Below are positions 12,254 to 22,355 of a DNA stretch of 64,000 nucleotides, piece after piece; the stretch's first letter is position 1, and every line of letters begins with the position of its first letter. Source of the stretch: Ophiosphaerella korrae. Taxonomy: Eukaryota > Ascomycota > Dothideomycetes > Pleosporales > Phaeosphaeriaceae. A model generated the notes under the pieces. The model was not told the origin of the DNA. It ran no database searches and saw only the letters and a program-made list of their open reading frames with translations. A program made the position numbers and the translations under genes. Where the stretch lies: assembly GCA_028456385.1 (NCBI GenBank), contig JALNQF010000062.1, forward strand, positions 148,720 to 212,719. The letters are read 5' to 3'.

Positions 12254-12931
12254 TACCGAAGATTCATTATGTCAGGCCTAGGAGCATAGCGAGCGGTTAA
12301 GGATACTATTCAATACCAGTAGATTCATTTCAGATTACAACTCATTCACTGTAGATTCTATCGATACTAAATTAGTTCCTCTGGACAATACTGTTTGCCA
12401 ATAATGTGGGAAGACCAGGCGGAGCGGACGCTCCGTGCTGACGCGCTATTACTCCGCTCCGGACAATCCGAAATATAAAATAGTTCAGAATCCCCACCGC
12501 TGCTGCTAGCCGCTGAACTAATAATTTATTGCCTGAGCATCACAGCGCACGATCTCTCTGTCAACCGAATAATTGGGAAAGAGGCCGCCGATGAAGCGGC
12601 CAAAAGATACTCAAGCTACGTAGAACCTTTCTCTAAGGTAGCTTTCAGTGTAGCTGCAGTGATCCAAGATTTTTGGTTGAATTATTTACTAGTATATTAT
12701 TCCTTGTATACATCTAGCATTAACATGGGGAGAGTCATGGTCACAATTTCTGAGTTCTCCAAGGAACGGCCTCTCGCTTCAAGGATCCTTCCTGCTCACG
12801 TACACAGACCAACATCATTGGTCCGAAAATCCAACCAAGTCGTATCACAAAGGCAATTTATCTTATGTCTCATCTCAAAGTCCCTTGAACCTTTTTACTC
12901 TCTGCCCAAGCCTTGTATTTGCCCTACAGTC
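12254..12931. other. Intergenic between CHS5 and MBOAT gene
   Basis: About 680 bp dominated by repeat copy B. An open frame continues from the repeat tail at 12659 into the next gene, but the first ATG in good protein context is at 12932. Confidence 0.5.
12527..12745 (+). repeat. Dispersed repeat relic, copy B, with RNase-H-like remnant
   Basis: Best preserved of four copies. From 12527 one frame reads YCLSITAHDLSVN, then IIGKEAADEAAKRYSSYVEP, resembling the C-terminal end of the RNase H domain of LINE-type retrotransposons, where a G-N-E-x-A-D-E-A-A-K motif is typical. The following 140 bp includes the TGTATACATCTAGCATTAAC landmark shared with the other copies. Interpretation as the 3' end of a non-LTR element is inference from that short motif. 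Confidence 0.6.
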
Positions 12932-14276
12932 ATGGTTTCCTTCGAACTCCCTAAATCGTTAGTCAACCTCCAGATCCCACTTTTAATAACCAACAACATC
13001 TTTGCCCTAGCAATTGGACCTAAAAATTATATACTTCGCATTGGTATCACGCTGCCTGCCCTTGTCATCCTAGTCAGTCAATCTTGCTACAAGGACTGGG
13101 GCAGCCAATGGGGCAACCAATGGGGTGTTCCATATGCGCTAGAATGTATAATGCTACAACAAATGTTCAATTACGTTGACTGGATCCTTCTATGCAGCCC
13201 CGATAAAGAGCAATGGCACAAGATACGATATCCTACAACTGATTCGGAAAATAACAGCAAAGCAGAAAAAAATATAGTGCCACAGGGACTTGTAGCTCGA
13301 TTCTGGTGGGGAATGAGGCTCGCGACGGGCGCACGATATGTTGGATGGTCAAACCAAGTAAAAAACGTGGCGATGGAGTGTGAAGCGGATTACTCGCGAT
13401 TGTACGAACGCAATCCCACCATAGCCCCCTTTTCATTGCACAGTTTTCCAATTAATTCCATTGCAGGCTGTTCATCGTGAGGAAGTCGCTCCGGACTCTC
13501 TTCTTCTATTTCCTCATGGACGCTCTTGAGGCCTATACTGCTTCTTCGCCGCACGGCTCATGGCTAGATATCGTGCACATTAAACCTGTGGTAGGCTATG
13601 CGGATCGGCCGTTCTTGACCCGGTGGTGGTATGCATGGGTGCACATCGTGTTGACGTATGTGGGACTCGCACAAGCGAACGCAGCGTACAGCGTTGTAAG
13701 CGTAGCAACGGGATTGGCGAATCCGAGAGATTGCCCGAATGCGTTTGGCGATTTGAAGGAGTTGATTACGGTTCGTAAAGCATGGTCGTGAGTTCTCCTT
13801 TCCTTGTCAATTCCGATGGCGGTGATGGCTGATGCGGTTTGCGTAGAGTTGTTTGGCACCAGCAGTGCAGACGCATTTGCTCTGCGCCTGGTATTTTCAT
13901 CGCGAGACACGTGTTGCGGCTTTTTAAAGGCTCGTTTGCATCAAAATATGTTCAGCTTTTCGTTGGTTTTGGCGTCTCGGGCATTGTGCATGGTGGTGCT
14001 TCGATGCTTCTTCATAGCTCATTTGACGATGATAGTGCGTTTTCGTTCTTCGTTGGACAGGCATTGATTATTATGATTGAAGACCATATCATAGATCTAG
14101 GGAAGAGGCTCGGCTTTAAAGATTCAGCCTTTTGGCGGCTAGTTGGTCTTATATGGACTGTCTTTGCGATAGGCGCGAGCTCGGAGAGGTGGACTGGTAT
14201 TGTGGTCAGAAATGGCATGTGGGTACATGTCAGGAAGCCTGATTACTTTTCATTGGGCCCTAAGGTGGTGGCGTAG
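12932..14276 (+). CDS. MBOAT / wax-synthase-like membrane O-acyltransferase
   Basis: Three exons, 12932-13401, 13467-13787 and 13847-14276, 406 aa, joined in frame by a 65-bp and a 59-bp intron (donors GTACGA and GTGAGT, acceptors GCAG and GTAG). The domain order matches the fungal wax synthase-like family: N-terminal hydrophobic helices, RFWWGMRLATGARYVGW, then RKSLRTLFFYFLMD, the WHQQCRR segment after the second intron, IFIARHVLRL, and VGFGVSGIVHGGAS, whose His is the presumed catalytic residue. Related enzymes acylate sterols, terpenoid or polyketide hydroxyl groups in fungal secondary metabolism. No partner biosynthetic genes are adjacent, so the acceptor is unknown. The start at 12932 gives a family-like length. 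Confidence 0.87.
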
Positions 14277-14892
14277 ACTTGGTCACACTGCAAGAAGTTA
14301 AATTCGTATTATTGATTGTATCGTGGGGTATCAGTATTGTATCATACTAGAGTGTATAAACGTTGTTTCAAGACTACAAATGCGGTTTATGGAGATATAT
14401 CAACAGCTATGCGCTGCAGAAGTAATAAGAAAGCCTGAGTCTGAAGTTGCTTAACATCAAATTGTCACGCAATACGACTCTTTGTATGATTGCTCAATTC
14501 ACTCGTAGCCTCTCATTGAATATTCGGCAACACTAGTAGTGTATTTGCTACAGCCTATTTGGTGCTTACAGCAAGTAATTGAATGTAATTCATCAGTCAC
14601 AAGGGAATGTAGGCTAGAAGCAGGCTAGAAGCAGGGCTGGTCGGTCAGAAGTATCACTAAAATGTTAATAAGCTAAATTTTTAAACCCATGTATTTTTAA
14701 GTTGTCATTCACTCTGTTGAATACTCATGCTCGGAATTGAAAATAAAAATGATTGTTTTAAAGATTGTGAGATACTTCACTAGTATATGTCTTCCCTCTT
14801 CATGCGACGCATTCACGCTAGCTATCCTATCTTTACCACGCTCCATCACGTTCGTCCTCTCCTGGCTTCATTGCTTATTCCAAATATTCGAC
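14277..14892. other. Convergent intergenic region
   Basis: AT-rich stretch between the 3' ends of the MBOAT gene (+) and the fasciclin gene (-). No gene or repeat recognised. Confidence 0.5.
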
Positions 14893-15201
14893 TCACAGTT
14901 CCATGTTCTCTTCAACATAAGGCTCCAGACGCTCCTTGAGCTCCTCGATGCTCATCTCCGTGCCATCCCAGAACACTTCTTCGCCGCCGTTAGCATTCCT
15001 AGGCGGGATTACCACATCAGATACGACCTGAATAACGCCATCGCTCGCGATGCCGTCGTGGACAGTAACCCGGGAGAACTTGTTGATGCGAATGTTGACA
15101 AATGGGCCGTACCGAGTTACATCGACAGATAGGTACTTTCCATCCAGTACGGTGGGTAAGTCATAGTGGTAGTATGGTGGCCGATCAGCCTCGTCTTCGC
15201 T

Positions 15202-15242
<41 letters not shown>

Positions 15243-16496
15243 CATTATCATCGCTATCATCAGTACCATGATTTGACGCATCGTAAAACGCGTCAGTATA
15301 TAGGGTTTGGTTGACAACCACATGGTACTCTAGCAGAGCTTTGAGGTACTTCTGGCCATACGTGCTGAACAAGAAAGCATTGACTCGAGGACCAAGTTTC
15401 TTGAAAGCATAGTTTGATGGGGCGAAGAAGGTTCCACCTTCATGTTTGTATTCGGTGCTGTTAAGCTTGTCCCATAAGCCCGTCTTGCCGAGGGCCAGCT
15501 CGAGAGTGCTGAATTCTCCAGGAAGCAGGTCGATGATAGATGCGACACTAGGTGGTGGGACAAGAATAGAGTCAACACCGTGGATCACGCCGTTAGTAGC
15601 GAATATGTTGACCGCGACAAGTTTACTGTAAAAGTTGATCGTAGGACCTCTGAGCGTCGTACGGACAGTGAGGCGCTGTTTGTGGCCCAAGAGCTTTTCT
15701 GGTTCGTACAGTGTGGGTATAGTGTAGCTATGCAATACGCGGCCGGCAGGGTAGACATCGCCGCTAACATGGTACAGAAGGATCTTCTTCAAAACTTCCT
15801 TCGACGGGTTCTTGCCATGATCGGGGATCTTTTCAAACGCTTTATCGGTGGGGGCAAAAATAGTGTAGTTTGCCTCGGTGCTGTTCAGGAGTTTGACCAA
15901 GTCATCATATTCGTTGATAAGCTTCGTAAGTTTGGTGGTATAATTACTCGCGCTAATAAGCTACCAGATAGATCAGTACTACCATTAAACGTACTTAGAT
16001 GTTCAAGACTTACCTCATAAATAGTCCTATTTGGCTTCTCATGAGGGGGATGATGGGGTGGTCGATGATGAGGAGGCTTCCCATGGTGAGGGGGGGGGCC
16101 ATGATGAGGTGGTTTATCGTGGGGTGGCTTTCCATGATGAGGGGGCGGTCCACGGTGGGGTGGCTTTCCATGATGAGGAGGTGGTCCACGGTGGGGAGGG
16201 TGATCGCAATTATCGTGGTCCGCCTCCAAATCAAAATCGCTGTCATCGAACGACGAATCTTCAAGCCATGATTCTACATCATAGCCTACGTCGTGTACTT
16301 TACGGTATACACTCTTTGCTTCATCTTTCACTTTGTCATATGCCTGGTGAGCTTTGCCGAACGCACCATGGAGCACACTTTGGGCATTGTCGGCAATAGA
16401 CTTTCTGGTTTTCTCGATGTTCTGAAAGACATTTGCGTCGGTGATAACTAAGGCAGATGCCAAAGGCAAGAATAGTACAATGCGTGAGAGGCGCAT
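14893..16496 (-). CDS. Secreted protein with two fasciclin (FAS1) domains
   Basis: Two exons on the minus strand, 16496-16014 and 15960-14893, 516 aa. Splicing joins NRTIYE to LISASNYTTKL, the start of the first FAS1 domain. A signal peptide (MRLSRIVLFLPLASALVITD) is followed by a helical charged region, then a His/Pro-rich repeat (about residues 98-155, variants of HHGKPPHRGPPP), FAS1-1 (about 160-285: YTIFAPTDKAFEKIP, NGVIHGVDSILVPP) and FAS1-2 (about 290-475: GTFFAPSNYAFKKLG, HDGIASDGVIQVV). FAS1-2 is interrupted by about 13 consecutive Asp residues inside an acidic loop. FAS1 proteins are extracellular or wall adhesion modules; no C-terminal GPI signal is seen. The His-rich and Asp-rich stretches suggest metal or cation binding, which is inference. 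Confidence 0.93.
15202..15240 (+). repeat. (ATC)n trinucleotide tract inside FAS1 gene
   Basis: Thirteen uninterrupted ATC units on the plus strand, coding for a poly-Asp run on the minus strand in the second FAS1 domain. Tracts like this are length-variable between strains. Confidence 0.95.
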
Positions 16497-17477
16497 GTTG
16501 CCTGTTGTTCAATTACAAGACCAAATGCAGAGATGGATGAGGAAGTGCTCCAGAGGTACGTGCCAGAGGAAGTACGTTGAATCGATTACAACACCACCAA
16601 GCGGCGATTCTTTTAGCGCGGAGGCCTCGGATACCGCCAGAGTATGCAGCCAGGGATGCACAGGGCGCCGATGCAACAAACGAACAAACCAAAACAACAC
16701 ACGTTTTGCAAATACAACTAGTTAGGCAGTGGGAAAACACAGACGGTTGATGAAAAGAACTTCCATAGGGGGAAACCTGAGAACAACTCTTTTGGAGGCC
16801 ACGCAACCAACAGGCAGCACCGATGAGTACGCGTCAGTCCCCGGCGCGGGGAAAGCTGACATCCCGCCGAGTGATGACGTATGTGGAGGAAACGCGAACA
16901 AGAGCGAGATTGCGGGCCTTTGAAAATGTACTCGTTTACGTCTCATACATTGTTAAGGCGAACGTAGCTGCCCAACTTCTGATTGATATTGGAGAAAGTG
17001 CTGCACCAATATATCGATTGATCCAGGGAGGAGCTGATATCTGGTCACGTGACCGTATATACATACGTAACACTTACTCATTGTAGTCTGAGCAGCATTG
17101 CTGTCATACTTTCGTCATGCTGCGTTGGATATTCTAATTCGGATGCTGCTAAAATATTCACGCAATTAGAAGACCACTCATACGGCTACGCGGCTGCACC
17201 CTGCGGCAATACGACCCTGCTGGTTGCAAGAGCTGCACTTTTGTTGGCAACAAAGTATCTTCACAAGCTTTCTAACAAACATTTGTTAAGCTTTTTACCT
17301 GTATTTTATTAGGCGAGTGACGAAAGAAGTATGGCGCCATGGCCTGATATTCGCGCAGCATATGTCACACCCATATAAGACGTCACATAGTTCAAGCACC
17401 CCACATTACCACAGCATTCATTGAGACCATATTCCTCTCACCTACTTCCAGTCTCTTCTGACCATCAGTATCTCATC
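16497..17477. other. Divergent intergenic region, FAS1 gene and GAD
   Basis: Just under 1 kb between two divergently transcribed genes. Apart from the elements next to the GAD start listed separately, I see no gene, RNA or repeat. Confidence 0.5.
17374..17386 (+). promoter_or_regulatory. TATA element and CRE-like ACGTCA site upstream of GAD
   Basis: TATAA at 17374-17378 runs straight into GACGTCAC at 17379-17386, about 100 bp upstream of the ATG at 17478. ACGTCA is the core bound by fungal ATF/CREB bZIP factors active in osmotic and oxidative stress, which would suit a GABA-shunt gene. Binding is inference. Confidence 0.45.
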
Positions 17478-19165
17478 ATGGCGGGCCTTGCGAGACATGT
17501 GGATCCTGACGAGCTAGTTAAAACCCTTCAAGACCATCCGTTGCACAAAGCTGGACACCGTAACCAAACTATCTCGCACATTACGCCCTACTCAAGCCGT
17601 TATTCTGCTAGCGTTGAATTATCAAAATTTAGGATTCCGCAAGATGGCGCACCAGCAGATGTTGTCCACCAATTACTCAAGGATGAACTTGATTTAGACG
17701 GACGGCCTAGTTTAAATCTAGCTTCGTTCGTGGGAACATATATGGAGAAGGAAGCAGAGCAACTCATGATTGAGAATCTGTCAAAGAACATGTCTGATGC
17801 AGACGAATATCCGGCGATGATGGACATGCATGCTCGCTGCATCTCAATCATTGCCAATATGTGGGGTGCGCAAAAAGGTGAAAAGGCGATAGGATCTGCT
17901 ACTACGGGCTCTAGCGAAGCTATTCATCTCGGAGGGCTGGCTATGAAAAGACGCTGGCAAGAAAAGCGATTAGCTGAGGGTAAGGATACATCAAAACCAA
18001 ACATTATCATGGGAGCCAACGCACAAGTGGCTCTTGAGAAGTTTGCACGTTACTTTGAGGTCGAATCTCGTATCCTTCCTGTAAGCGAGGACTCATCGTA
18101 CTGTCTGGACCCAAAGTTAGTGAAGGAGAATATTGACGAAAATACCATTGGCGTATTCGTTATTTTGGGATCAACATATACAGGACATTACGAGCCTGTC
18201 GAGGAGATATCTGACATCTTAGATGCCTTCGAGAAAGAAACCGGCCATTCAATACCGATACATGTAGACGCTGCTTCGGGAGGGTTCATTGCTCCATTTA
18301 CTCACGCAAAAGCTGGCAAGAGGTGGAATTTCGAGCTACCTCGTGTCAAATCGATCAATACCAGTGGGCACAAATTTGGTTTAGTGTATGCTGGTGTAGG
18401 TTGGATTATCTGGAGGGACGAGAGCTACCTGCCCAAGCACCTGATTTTTGAGTTACATTACCTCGGTGGTACAGAAGAGTCGTATACCCTCAATTTCTCG
18501 CGACCAGGGGCGCAGATTATTGCACAGTACTACAACCTTATCCACCTCGGTTTTTCGGGTTATCGCAGTATAATGGAAAATACATTGGCCAATGCGCGGC
18601 TGTTGAGTCGGGCTCTCGAGCACACCGGATGGTATCGCTGTGTCAGTGATATTCACCGCAAAAAGGGAGACCTCAAGTTCGTGCAGGGTAAGAAGCAGTA
18701 CGATGAAGGTGCAACAAGTGCAGACTACAATGCCGGTCTGCCGGTTGTTGCTTTTAGCCTCACAGACGAGTTCAAGAAGAATTACCCACATGTCAAACAA
18801 GAAAGTGTTTCCAACTTGCTGAGAGCAAAGCAATACATTATACCAAGTAGGCGAGAGCCAAATCGAGTGATGGTGGCGTGTTGTGGCTGACATTGGCAGA
18901 CTACCCGCTCCCACCCAGCGAGGAAAAGACTGAAATACTGCGGGTCGTTGTACGGGAGAGCTTATCCTTGGACATGATTGATCGCCTGATCACGGATATC
19001 TGTGCTGTAACCGAGCAATTGATGGAGACAGATGTGTCCGACCTTGCAGCTTTCCAACCATCAGCAAGTGTAGAAAAGACGCATGCAAGCAAGGGGTTGA
19101 AGAGGGAACACAAGCACAAAGCCCAGCGTCCCACAAACAAGGGTGTATATCGTGCTGTATGCTGA
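17478..19165 (+). CDS. GAD1: Glutamate decarboxylase (PLP-dependent)
   Basis: Two exons, 17478-18846 and 18900-19165, 544 aa. The 53-bp intron (GTAGGC donor, GGCAG acceptor) restores IIPNYPLPPSEEKTEILRVV, so the apparent early stop at 18888 lies in the intron. Features of the group II PLP decarboxylases: GSATTGSSEAIHLGG, HVDAASGGFIAPF, and INTSGHKFGLVYAGVGW with the Schiff-base lysine at about residue 299. The enzyme turns glutamate into GABA plus CO2, the first step of the GABA shunt, in the cytosol. The C-terminus ends in a basic Lys/His-rich segment after SVEKTHASKGLK, shorter than a plant calmodulin-binding tail; calmodulin control cannot be claimed. An in-frame ATG-like codon further upstream is not needed. 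Confidence 0.96.
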
Positions 19166-20050
19166 GATACATAACGTTGGCGACAAACGGACTAGGTACC
19201 CTAGAGCATGCAAGTAGAATCATATCGTGATCTAAACCTGACAAGCTCGCTAACCCCTGATTTACCACCCTATTGATCGGCAACTTAACCAAGAGTCTAC
19301 TGTTGAATGTCCCAATCACGAAGAACTACTCTGGCAATCCGTTTAAGCACTAACCAATGAATACGGACACGCTAGTGTAGAAATGCAGAGACTGCCATAT
19401 GGTGAGCATTGGCTATGCGGTGTTCCGAGTTTTGATCATTTGTGGAGCGAAATAGCATCGCACGTGCCAGATCGATTTCCACGTCCAGTCTTGTGAGATC
19501 TGTATCGCCAAGGGATCTAAGCTGGTGCACCCATCTTACTAAGTTGGGTATGGTGCATCGATATATTAACTCACGATCGCTTTGCCCTTCACGGCAACTC
19601 GATCATCGAGGCAGCCAAATCTTCCATCGTTTCATCGGGCCGCCCCAACTCGATCTTTCTTGCGTCCCTGCAGTCCTTGTATGGGTGTGCAAGCATCTGC
19701 AGCACTTCCGAGTGGAGGCAAGGTGATATAGTTGACAGATGACATAGGCTGGCTCTTATCCAATTCTAGCGCCCAGCCGCCTTGTGCCCTAGAACTTTCG
19801 GTGGGACATAGTTCCATTGTCACCTTCAGGTCATGACGTCCCGCAGGTTCTCAATCTTTTTTTCATGTCGCTGCAATGCTTCCCACGATTTGTATTGTAG
19901 TTTAGCGATCTACACATTCGCCTTATATCATTAATGTTGCGCCGCTGCAGCTCCTGGCCTTTGCCCAACACCTACAATTTATCTCTTTGTCCCTGTTGCT
20001 CGATCCACAGCCACTCCGAGAGCGAGAGCGAGAGCGAGAAGTATTCGATC
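19166..20050. other. Intergenic between GAD and cryptochrome
   Basis: About 880 bp with no supported gene. A hexanucleotide run (GAGAGC)n at about 20018-20038 lies just before the CRY-DASH start; an in-frame ATG at 19934 would add a 39-residue leader through this run. Confidence 0.5.
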
Positions 20051-22121
20051 ATGCCCACCCACCCAGCACGAATTATCCTTTACATTTTGCGTCGTGATGT
20101 CCGTCTTTCCGACAATCCAGCCTTTCACTGTGCTGCACAGCAGCTAAAAAGAGCGAAACCTGCACAATCACCAGTACAGGATGCTAGACGAAGTCGTGAT
20201 GATTCATTGACTTCAGAGCACGGTGGTGCGCCATTCACGCACCTTTTGCCTGTCTACGTTTTCCCCGCTAACCAAATCGAATCTTCTGGTTTCCTCGCTT
20301 CGCCGTCGGATCGAAATCCATATCCTGAAGCTCGTAGTCAAATAGCTAAAGTATGGCGGACAGGACCACACCGTGCCAAGTTTATTGGGGAGGGAGTATG
20401 GGATTTGAAACAACGACTGGAGGGCTTGAACTGCGGTTCTGGACTAGAGATACGTGTTGGCATGATTGGAGATGTAGTGAGTAACATCGTAGAGTCGTAC
20501 TTGAAAATCCCTGGAGATGATGGAAGTGGACCCAGAATTACGGGGATCTGGATGACTGATGACGATGGAACAGAGGAGAAAGATGATGAGAGAGTTGTTG
20601 AAAGGGTCGCAGCAAAACATGACATACCATTCAAAGTTTGGATGGATGAGAAGTTCTACATCCATGAGTGTGTAGCCTCGCATTCCAAAGTTACGCTTGT
20701 CAAGTACTCTACTGACCTTTCACAGTCGAGATCTACCCTACAATCACATCAGCGAGCTCCCAAACGTTTACACCACATATCGCAAGTCGCTAGAACCGCT
20801 CCGAGATCGACCAAGACAACAACTACCAACTCCAACTCAGCTTCCACCACTTCCACCCAATATACCTTCACAAAAAACACCATTTAAGATTCCATCTAGC
20901 CTTGACGGTCTGCTAAAGGCTATTCTTTCTCCTTTGCAAAAGGACCCTACATATACGCTGCTAGCTCCTCCCCAGTGGCCCGCCAATGTTCAATCAGCTC
21001 ATCCGTTCAATGGTGGAGAGACGTCTGGCCTTGATCGGATTGCACATCTCGTTTCAAGCGGCGCTATGAGCACATACAAAGCTACCAGAAACGGCATGCT
21101 GGGACTGGATTTCAGCACCAAACTTTCCGCTTTCCTTGCGCAAGGTCATATATCAGGGCGACAGGTTCATTGGGCAATGGTCGAATTTGAAGAAGGGAGA
21201 GGCCCTGGAAAGGGAGTAAGCGATTATGGCAAAGGTGAGAACGAAGGTACAGCAGCTGTACGATTTGAGCTGCTTTGGAGAGATTATATGCGTCTTTGTA
21301 TGCGGAAGTTTGGCTACAAGATGTTTACTTTGTACGGAATTCAACCCCATTCACAAAAAGGACGAGGCGATCAGCCCAAATCGAAAAAGCAGTGGTATAC
21401 TTTGAGCAAATCAGCTGGCCCAAATAATGATCCAAAGAAAACACTCGAAGTATTTATACGGTTTCGATCTGGCCGGACTGGTATCGGACTAATCGACGCA
21501 TCAAACCGAGAACTCTTTTTGACAGGATACACTTCAAACCGGGCGCGCCAAAACGTCGCATCGTTCCTTTCGTCGCATCTCAATATCGACTGGCGTATTG
21601 GTGCGGAATGGTATGAGTTCCTGCTGACAGATTACGACACAGCAAGCAATTGGGGAAATTGGCAATATGTGGCTGGCGTAGGCAATGATCCACGACAAGG
21701 CCGAATTTTCAACCCTGTTAAACAGGCGCTCGATTACGATGCCAAGGGTGAATATATAAAAGCCTGGGTACCGGAATTACGAAATATAAAGTTGACGCGA
21801 ACTGTTGGATCAGGTAGAGAAGAGATTGACCAACAGCGGTTGATGTTATTATATCAGGCATGGAAACTAGGTGACTGGGAAAAACACAATCTTGGACTCA
21901 AAGGCATTGAATGGGTGGAGCAACCATTGACTCGCATACAATTCTCTGTTAGTCGCAGAGGCGCACATGATGCAAGATCCAGGAGAGGTGGAGGTGGTGG
22001 TAGGGGTCATTGGCGCGGCAGTGTAAGGGGCCGAGGTAGTCGTGACTTTAGATCGATGGAAAACGAGAATAAGGTTAGTAGGCGCGAAGAAGGTCCAATA
22101 ATTGTTACTTCCAGTGTGTAG
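20051..22121 (+). CDS. cryD: CRY-DASH cryptochrome/photolyase
   Basis: Two exons, 20051-20667 and 20726-22121, 670 aa. The 58-bp intron joins EKFYIHD to RDLPYNHISELP, matching the usual CRY-DASH link region. The N-terminal photolyase alpha/beta domain (IILYILRRDVRLSDNPAF, residues 7-24) is followed by the FAD-binding helical domain with GLDFSTKLSAFLAQGHIS, ELLWRDYMR, TGYTSNRARQNVASFL, NWGNWQYVAGVGNDPR and FNPVKQ. The C-terminus is an RGG/RG-rich tail (RSRRGGGGGRGHWRGSVRGR), found in several fungal CRY-DASH proteins and suggesting RNA binding. Members repair dimers in single-stranded DNA or serve as blue-light/UV-A sensors. An alternative ATG at 19934 in the same frame could add an N-terminal leader, possibly for organelle import. 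Confidence 0.96.
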
Positions 22122-22355
22122 TATCAAGTAGCGATCTGTGGTGGATTCCGGTCTGCGCTCAAAGCTGATTGAGCATCGCGTTGCTTTCAATACTTCATGC
22201 AAACGGTCGATCCGTTCGTAGAGTATTAAAGAGTTTATCTTATTCAATTCTAATTACTATTCTTTTAACTGCACTGACTGGATGACTTCTGAGGTAGATA
22301 AAAGGCCTGAAGCACGTTGCGATGTGTTCCTTATTGGTAAACATAGAGAAATCCT

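Noticed and set aside
9889..14276. A small biosynthetic cluster (cupin, CHS5, acyltransferase)
   Set aside because: No backbone enzyme (PKS, NRPS, terpene cyclase) or pathway regulator is near, and CHS5 is a trafficking gene.
15202..16260. CRISPR-like or tandem array inside the fasciclin gene
   Set aside because: The repeats are coding: an (ATC)n tract and His/Pro-rich codons in frame with the FAS1 protein.
18847..18899. Apparent early stop in glutamate decarboxylase
   Set aside because: Explained by a 53-bp intron; the downstream exon continues the conserved C-terminus.
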